From: Chitinophagaceae bacterium
GTDB taxonomy: Bacteria; Bacteroidota; Bacteroidia; Chitinophagales; Chitinophagaceae
Assembly: GCA_021738605.1 (NCBI GenBank)
Contig: JAIPBY010000058.1
Span: forward strand, 1 to 12,366
Direction of reading: 5' to 3'
Length of the DNA: 12,366 nucleotides
The translations under genes and the position numbers were made by a program. The notes below the pieces were generated by a model that worked only from the letters and a program-made list of their open reading frames with translations, did not search any database and had not been told where the DNA came from. Positions 7,119-12,366 of this stretch are shown here, one piece after another. Every line of letters begins with the position of its first letter. The first letter of the stretch is position 1.

Positions 7119-9254
7119 ATGAAAAGATTTTATTTTTTTGCGGTCCTCTTGCTTTGCTCTCTCTCCACACTGGCAGAGGATGGATATGAACTTTGGATGC
7201 GGTATAAAAAACCCACAGACATAGCAATGCTCAATACCTACAGATCCATTTTCAGCGGCATTGTTTCCAGCAGCCAATCTCCCACCATGCTTGCAGCCAG
7301 TGAAGAGCTTAAGAAAGGATTGGGTGGGATATTGGATAAAAAAATATTGGTGCAAAGCCAGGTCCAGAGCGGATCATTGGTCATCGGCAATTCAACTGAA
7401 ATCAGAAAACTGATCAAAACCTCCATTGCTGTCCCCGAAAACAAGGAGGGCTTCATCATCAAGAGCATCATGGAAAACAACAAGCGGATTACCGTCATCA
7501 GTTCATCCTCTGACATCGGTGTGCTGTACGGTGCATTTCATTTGCTCAGGATGCTACAATCCAATGCTAAAGTCAACGCACTCGATATCAGTTCATCTCC
7601 TGCACTACAATTGCGCCTGCTGAACCATTGGGATAACCTCAACAGACATGTTGAACGGGGTTATGCGGGCATTGCTCTTTGGAATTGGCATACCCTTCCC
7701 GATTACAAAGACCCGCGCTATACCGATTATGCAAGGGCCAATGCTTCCATTGGCATCAACGGCGTAACGGTTACAAATGTCAATGCAAATGCCATCACCC
7801 TTACCAAACCCTATCTTGAAAAAATTGCTGCACTGGCTGATATTTTTCGTCCTTATGGAATAAAGGTTTTCCTTACCGCAAGGTTCAGCGCTCCGATAGA
7901 ACTGGACAGGTTCAAGACTGCAGACCCTTTGAATGATGCTGTGAAACAATGGTGGAAACAAAAAACAGCTGAAATTTACCAATACATCCCAGACTTTGGC
8001 GGTTTTCTGGTGAAGGCAAATTCTGAGGGTCAGCCAGGACCACAAAACTACAAGCGAACACATGCAGATGGAGCCAACATGTTGGCGGATGCCGTTGCGC
8101 CATTTGGCGGAAAAGTAGTCTGGCGCGCCTTTGTTTACAACCCTGAATCAGACGACCGTTTCAAGCAGGCCTATGATGAGTTCATGCCCCTTGATGGTCA
8201 GTTCAGGAACAATGTCCTGGTGCAGGTCAAAAACGGCCCCATTGATTTTCAACCCCGTGAACCTTTTTCGCCCCTTTTCGGTGCCATGAAAAAAACGCCA
8301 GTAATGATGGAATTCCAGATTACACAGGAATACCTTGGGCAGTCAACACATCTGGTGTACGAGGCGCCCATGTTCAAGGAAGTGCTGAATGCAGATACCT
8401 ATGGGAAGGGAAAGGGGTCTACTGTTGCAAAGGTCATTGCTGGAAAAGTACACGAATCGCCCCTCACAGGTATGTCTGGTGTCTCCAATATTGGGAATGA
8501 CAGGAACTGGACCGGCCACCTGTTCGGACAAGCCAACTGGTATGCGTTTGGAAGGCTGGCCTGGGACCTCGATCTGAGCAGCGAGAAGATTGCAGACGAA
8601 TGGATCAGACAAACATTTACAAACGAACCCCAGGTCGTCAACAACATCAGCAAGATCATGATGAAGAGCCACGAGGCATTGGTGAACTACATGACGCCGA
8701 TGGGGTTGGCGCACATCATGGGCAATGGTCACCATTACGGACCGGCTCCCTGGAGCAATAATCTTGGCCGACCAGATTGGAATCCAGTTTATTACCACAA
8801 GGCCGACAGCCTGGGCATTGGCTTTGACAGAACACCAAAAGGCAGCAATGCCCTTGCACAATTTGCTCCGGAGGTCAGCAAACAATGGCTTGATCCAACC
8901 ACCTGTGATGAAAAATACCTCCTGTGGTTTCACCATGCCTCCTGGAGCCAAAAAATGAAATCCGGCAATACATTATGGAATGAATTGGTTGATCATTATT
9001 ACCAGGGTGTAACAGAGATGAGGGAGATGAAAAACCAATGGAAATCACTCAGCAAACAAATCGATACTGAACGCCATAACCACGTGATGATGCTCCTGAA
9101 CATACAAGAAAAAGAAGCGGTCTGGTGGAGAAATGCATGCCTGCTCTATTTCCAGACATTTTCCAAAATGCCGATTCCCGCTCATTTTGAGCAACCAGAT
9201 AAACCGCTTGATTATTACAAGAGCCTCCGGTTCCCTTATGCACCTGGAAATTGA
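7119..9254 (+). CDS. aguA: GH67 alpha-glucuronidase, secreted
   Basis: This 711-residue glycoside hydrolase family 67 enzyme releases D-glucuronic or 4-O-methyl-D-glucuronic acid from the non-reducing-end xylose of glucuronoxylan oligosaccharides. It has a signal peptide (residues 1-19, STLA-ED), so it is probably periplasmic. The N-terminal domain (about 20-160) precedes the TIM barrel that opens at LLNHWDNLN (168-176). The acid E303 lies in KANSEGQPGP, and the bases are D376 (NGPIDFQPR) and E404 (FQITQEYLGQ). The spacings 73 and 28 equal those of Cellvibrio GlcA67A (E292, D365, E393). The helical C-terminal domain includes GNGHHYGPAPW (535-545). Length is normal for the family. The ATG start is overlapped by a three-codon upstream frame (ATGACAACATGA, 7111-7122). 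It stands alone on the plus strand, divergent from the dehydratase cluster, which suggests coordinated use of hemicellulose-derived acids. Confidence 0.97.
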   Translation: MKRFYFFAVLLLCSLSTLAEDGYELWMRYKKPTDIAMLNTYRSIFSGIVSSSQSPTMLAASEELKKGLGGILDKKILVQSQVQSGSLVIGNSTEIRKLIKTSIAVPENKEGFIIKSIMENNKRITVISSSSDIGVLYGAFHLLRMLQSNAKVNALDISSSPALQLRLLNHWDNLNRHVERGYAGIALWNWHTLPDYKDPRYTDYARANASIGINGVTVTNVNANAITLTKPYLEKIAALADIFRPYGIKVFLTARFSAPIELDRFKTADPLNDAVKQWWKQKTAEIYQYIPDFGGFLVKANSEGQPGPQNYKRTHADGANMLADAVAPFGGKVVWRAFVYNPESDDRFKQAYDEFMPLDGQFRNNVLVQVKNGPIDFQPREPFSPLFGAMKKTPVMMEFQITQEYLGQSTHLVYEAPMFKEVLNADTYGKGKGSTVAKVIAGKVHESPLTGMSGVSNIGNDRNWTGHLFGQANWYAFGRLAWDLDLSSEKIADEWIRQTFTNEPQVVNNISKIMMKSHEALVNYMTPMGLAHIMGNGHHYGPAPWSNNLGRPDWNPVYYHKADSLGIGFDRTPKGSNALAQFAPEVSKQWLDPTTCDEKYLLWFHHASWSQKMKSGNTLWNELVDHYYQGVTEMREMKNQWKSLSKQIDTERHNHVMMLLNIQEKEAVWWRNACLLYFQTFSKMPIPAHFEQPDKPLDYYKSLRFPYAPGN

Positions 9255-9258
9255 TTTG

Positions 9259-10155
9259 CTAAAGATGAATCTTTCGCTCCCCGGCTTTTATGGCAAATGG
9301 TAAAATGTTCTGCCTGGGCGGAATCGGACAGGTGGCAAAAGGCGTGAAGGCGCAAGGAGGATTGAAAGCCTTGTTGAAGTCGATGACCGTATTGCCGTTG
9401 GCATCCGGCCTGGGGATGTACAAGAATCGGCCAGTTGGATAGGTTTCTTTGGCATTGGTGTCATCGCCAAACAATACAAACAGGTTGGTGGTGCCTTCAT
9501 CAACCACATCAAGGGAGTAAGATTTCCCCTTGTATTCAAAAACAACTTTGCCTGCAGACTTTTCCTGGGTGGTCTGCCCAAGTACATTCAAAATCGACAC
9601 AGAAGGAAGCACAGATTGTTCAATCCGGGCATTGATCCTCCAGTCCTGGTTGATAGTATAGCGTTCTATGTGTTGCAGTTTGTCAAGCAGGGGGCTGGCC
9701 AGGTCACGAAACCGAATGCCAATCAGGTCTTCGCGTTTGATTACACTCCACCGGAAGGTTTGAAATGCCAAGACGGCTGCTGTGGTTTCGTCGTTACTGA
9801 AGATGGTGGCACTTGTTGTTTTTTCATTCTTGATAAACACTTCATTTCCCGCTGCAGTCTTCCATATAACCTCATTTCCCGACAAGGTAAATGTTCCCAG
9901 CAGCGCGGGGAAGGCCTTATCTTTAAAAACCAATTCATTTTCTGCCCCACTGCCAAACTTGTTTTCACCATCTTTGAGCCAAAACAATCCGGAAAGATTC
10001 ACCCAACCTGTTGCCGACTTCAAAGACTCCAGCCGCTTGTTATCCCACTCCACTATTTCATTTTTGTATGTACTGCTTTTAATCTGCGCAGCAGCATCAC
10101 CTACGATACCCATCAAAAATGCAATCATGATCATTGTTTTTGTTAACCTGTACAT
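9259..10155 (-). CDS. DUF1684 domain-containing exported protein
   Basis: This 298-residue protein of unknown biochemical function belongs to the DUF1684 family. A signal peptide covers residues 1-23 (MYRLTKTMIMIAFLMG, ending DAAA-Q), so the protein is exported. Family hallmarks follow: WVNLSGLFWLKDGENKFGS at 51-69, the central FRWSVIKREDLIGIRFRD region (134-151), and the strongly conserved C-terminal block VIDFNKAFNPPCAFTPFATC (257-276), PIPPRQN (277-283) and the final AGERK. There are two Cys in that block (268 and 276). It is convergent with the GH67 gene with only 4 bp between stop codons, and is read from its own consensus promoter at 10173-10203, so it is probably not part of an operon with recQ. 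No catalytic role is established for the family. Family assignment is confident. Confidence 0.9.
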   Translation of the reverse strand: MYRLTKTMIMIAFLMGIVGDAAAQIKSSTYKNEIVEWDNKRLESLKSATGWVNLSGLFWLKDGENKFGSGAENELVFKDKAFPALLGTFTLSGNEVIWKTAAGNEVFIKNEKTTSATIFSNDETTAAVLAFQTFRWSVIKREDLIGIRFRDLASPLLDKLQHIERYTINQDWRINARIEQSVLPSVSILNVLGQTTQEKSAGKVVFEYKGKSYSLDVVDEGTTNLFVLFGDDTNAKETYPTGRFLYIPRPDANGNTVIDFNKAFNPPCAFTPFATCPIPPRQNILPFAIKAGERKIHL

Positions 10156-10172
10156 GAACGAAAGTTTGGGGG

Positions 10173-10203
10173 CAAAGATACGCTTATTTTATTAGTGCAC
10201 AAA
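10173..10203 (-). promoter_or_regulatory. Bacteroidota-type sigma-ABfr promoter for the DUF1684 gene
   Basis: On the minus strand TTTG (10203-10200) is followed by exactly 19 nt and then TATCTTTG (10180-10173). This matches the Bacteroidota primary-sigma consensus of a -33 TTTG and a -7 TAnnTTTG at every defined base. The ATG of the DUF1684 gene lies 17 nt beyond the -7 box, implying a very short leader of about 12-15 nt without room for a regulatory RNA element. The promoter lies in the 78-bp gap after recQ. Confidence 0.8.
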
Positions 10204-10233
10204 TTAAGTAGACTATGCGCTTGTATTCGCAAC

Positions 10234-12366
10234 TTACATTCCATAAACGCTGAGGAACTTGATCCGCATGATTTTCAACTGTTCCCATTCAAGGTCAAGA
10301 TCTGAGAGCTCTTCCTTGGCAACATCCAGGCTGCTGGTTTCACAGCTTTTGAAATATTCCAATATGTCTTCCTGATCATCCTCATCCACCATTTGGTCAA
10401 TGGCATAATCCAGGTTGAGTTTTGTGCCACTGGCAACAATGGTTTCCATCACCTCCAGCAATTGCTCCATTTTCATGTCGCGGTTCTTGGCAATGGTGTC
10501 CAGTCCTACTTTTTTATCGACTTGCTGAATGATAAATACCTTGTCGCCACTTTTGTTGACTACACTGCGCATCACAAATTCATCTGGCTTGGTGATGTCA
10601 TTTTCAGCCACATATTTCGCGATCAGGTCCACAAAGGTTTGTCCATAGCGGATGGCCTTGCCCTTGCTCACCCCACTGATTTTCTCCAGCTCCGCAAGCG
10701 TTGTTGGATATTGGGTGGCCATGTCTTCCAGTGACGTTTCAAGAAAGATCACAAAAGGAGGAAGTTTTTTCTCTTTGGCAAACTGCTTTCTCAGCTCTTT
10801 GAGCATCTCAAACAATTGGGGATCGGTTGTAGCTGTTCCCCCACCTTCTGAAACCGCTTCATCATCATCCTCATTGGCATCCTCATAGAAATTGCCCATG
10901 GTCATTGAAAAAGATACCGGTTTTTTAAGGAACTGTGTACCCTCTTTGCTGATTTTCAGTATGCCGTGTTCGGTAATGTCTTTCTGCAAAAGTCCTTCCA
11001 GGAGCATCTGGCGGATCAAGGAGGTCCAGTAGAGTTCTGGCTCATCATCACCTGTTGCAAAAACGGCAAGCTCATCATGCCTGTACATCTTGATTTGCGG
11101 GATCAACCTGCCAATGGTGATGTTGACCACATAATCGGCTGCAAACCTTTCGTCTAAAGCCTTGATTACTTTGAGAAGTTTAACTGCATTGGCCTTTGCC
11201 TCAATCTGTTCTTTGGGATGCAAACAATTATCACAGGCGCCACAGTTGTCGGCCATGTACTTCTCACCAAAATAATTCATGAGCACTTTTCTCCTGCACT
11301 GACCACTTTCGGCAAATGCAACCATCTCATCAATCAATTGTCCTCCGACCTCCCTTTCATTCAATTGCTTGTCGCGCAGGAAATGTTCCAGTTTGGAGAC
11401 ATCCTTGTGTGAGTAATACAGTATGCATTTCCCTTCCATGCCATCCCTGCCGGCCCTGCCCGTTTCCTGGTAATAGTTCTCGAGGCTCTTGGGAATATTG
11501 TAATGAATGACGAAACGAATGTCTGGCTTATCGATGCCCATGCCAAAAGCGATGGTTGCCACAATAACCTGCATGTCTTCGTTCAAGAACTTGTCTTGGC
11601 GCTCAGCACGCAGTTTGCTGTCGAGGCCCGCATGGTAAGCACCTGCCTTGATTCCGTTGACATTCAAGAGTTCAGCCAGTTCTTCGGTTGTCTTCCTGTT
11701 CAGTGTATAAATGATCCCGCTCTTGCCCCTGTTCTCGTGGATGAACTTGACCATCCCCTTGATGGTTTGGTCTTTCCTGATCTTTGGCCTCACCTCGTAT
11801 TCAAGGTTGGGCCTGTTGAAGGATGAAATATAAATATCCGGGTTTCTTAGACCGAGGTTGTGTACGATATCTCCCTGAACCTTGGGTGTTGCGGTAGCGG
11901 TGAGCGCAATGACAGGCACTTTTGCATCAATCTGGTCCATCATTTCCCGCAAACGGCGGTATTCGGGCCTGAAATCGTGCCCCCATTCTGAAATACAATG
12001 GGCCTCATCCACCGCAAAAAAAGAAATTTTCAAACCGCTGAAAAAATCAAGGTTTTCCTGACGGGTAAGCGTCTCAGGGGCAACGTAAAGCATTTTTGTG
12101 GTGCCGGCATTTAGGTCATCATGTACCTCCCTGATCTCCTTTTTGGTAAGGGTTGAGTTCAGAAAATGGGCCACATTGTCATTGCTGCTGTAACCCCTGA
12201 CCAGGTCTACCTGGTTTTTCATGAGGGCGATGAGGGGAGAAACCACAATGGCGCAGCCCTCGCTGATCATGGCAGGAAGTTGGTAACAAAGGCTTTTGCC
12301 GCCTCCGGTAGGCTTGATGACGAAAGTATCTTTCCCATTGAGCACATTGTTGATGATGGCCTCCTG
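10234..12366 (-). CDS. recQ: ATP-dependent DNA helicase RecQ (N terminus missing at window edge)
   Basis: 710 residues are visible. The frame is open to the right edge and the first codons read QEAIINN, so the true start lies outside, probably about 20-25 residues upstream. RecQ unwinds DNA 3'-5' in recombinational repair and fork restart. In visible numbering: Walker A TGGGKS (20-25), DEAH (120-123) with the aromatic-rich loop CISEWGHDFRPEY after it, TATATP (157-162), and motif VI QETGRAGRDG (300-309). The zinc-binding cysteines are at 357, 375, 378 and 381 (C..CGACDNC), then comes the winged-helix RQC domain to about 480. An acidic linker (about 495-507, EDANEDDDEAVSE) precedes an HRDC domain (about 515-590). 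A C-terminal extension of about 110 residues resembles the HTH_40-type domain of Bacteroidota RecQ. No terminator is evident after the stop codon. Identification is secure. Confidence 0.97.
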   Translation of the reverse strand, partial: QEAIINNVLNGKDTFVIKPTGGGKSLCYQLPAMISEGCAIVVSPLIALMKNQVDLVRGYSSNDNVAHFLNSTLTKKEIREVHDDLNAGTTKMLYVAPETLTRQENLDFFSGLKISFFAVDEAHCISEWGHDFRPEYRRLREMMDQIDAKVPVIALTATATPKVQGDIVHNLGLRNPDIYISSFNRPNLEYEVRPKIRKDQTIKGMVKFIHENRGKSGIIYTLNRKTTEELAELLNVNGIKAGAYHAGLDSKLRAERQDKFLNEDMQVIVATIAFGMGIDKPDIRFVIHYNIPKSLENYYQETGRAGRDGMEGKCILYYSHKDVSKLEHFLRDKQLNEREVGGQLIDEMVAFAESGQCRRKVLMNYFGEKYMADNCGACDNCLHPKEQIEAKANAVKLLKVIKALDERFAADYVVNITIGRLIPQIKMYRHDELAVFATGDDEPELYWTSLIRQMLLEGLLQKDITEHGILKISKEGTQFLKKPVSFSMTMGNFYEDANEDDDEAVSEGGGTATTDPQLFEMLKELRKQFAKEKKLPPFVIFLETSLEDMATQYPTTLAELEKISGVSKGKAIRYGQTFVDLIAKYVAENDITKPDEFVMRSVVNKSGDKVFIIQQVDKKVGLDTIAKNRDMKMEQLLEVMETIVASGTKLNLDYAIDQMVDEDDQEDILEYFKSCETSSLDVAKEELSDLDLEWEQLKIMRIKFLSVYGM

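Noticed and set aside
9261..9274. AAAGAT/ATCTTT inverted repeat as a bidirectional terminator
   Set aside because: The stem is short and AT-rich with a 2-nt loop and no T-tract, too weak to call.
1..12366. Search for CRISPR arrays, tRNA or rRNA genes, insertion sequences, phage or defence genes
   Set aside because: No spaced direct repeats, cloverleaf-like sequence, transposase, integrase or defence-type domains were recognised; RecQ here has the ordinary housekeeping architecture.

Overview
The window is a stretch of bacterial chromosome, most likely from the Bacteroidota (Chitinophagaceae/Sphingobacteriia-like). Three things point there. A promoter at 10173-10203 matches the Bacteroidota consensus exactly (TTTG, 19 nt, TAnnTTTG). 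Several signal peptides end in an A-x-A-Q or similar '..Q' junction (VHA-Q, IHA-Q, ESQ, AAA-Q). The RecQ protein has the long C-terminal extension usual for that phylum. Base composition is moderate and no mobile element, tRNA, rRNA or CRISPR array was seen.

Layout. Positions 1-7043 hold a tightly packed minus-strand cluster. In transcription order it contains an IlvD/Edd-family sugar-acid dehydratase, a GntP-family permease, a secreted endonuclease/exonuclease/phosphatase (EEP) family protein, a secreted type I sulfatase, a Tat-signal Gfo/Idh/MocA oxidoreductase, and the start of a further exported protein cut by the left edge. A 75-bp divergent control region (7044-7118) separates this cluster from a plus-strand GH67 alpha-glucuronidase with a complete catalytic triad. 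The glucuronidase ends only 4 bp from a convergent minus-strand DUF1684 lipo/exported-type protein, which has its own consensus promoter. The right end (10234-12366) is a RecQ helicase missing only its extreme N terminus.

How the genes may work together (inference). GH67 enzymes remove (4-O-methyl-)glucuronic acid from the ends of glucuronoxylan oligosaccharides. The dehydratase and GntP permease fit uptake and dehydration of an aldonate such as L-arabonate or D-xylonate. The sulfatase, EEP protein and Tat-exported oxidoreductase are envelope enzymes often found in Bacteroidota carbohydrate loci. Together this looks like a small acidic-polysaccharide utilisation cluster, but no SusC/SusD pair, sensor or downstream aldolase/dehydrogenase lies in the window. 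RecQ and probably DUF1684 are neighbours unrelated to it.

The most distinctive sequence feature is at 112-155. A textbook minus-strand intrinsic terminator sits directly after the oxidoreductase stop codon, while the same bases also read as the GTG start and signal peptide of the next gene. No clearly novel defence or mobile system was found.
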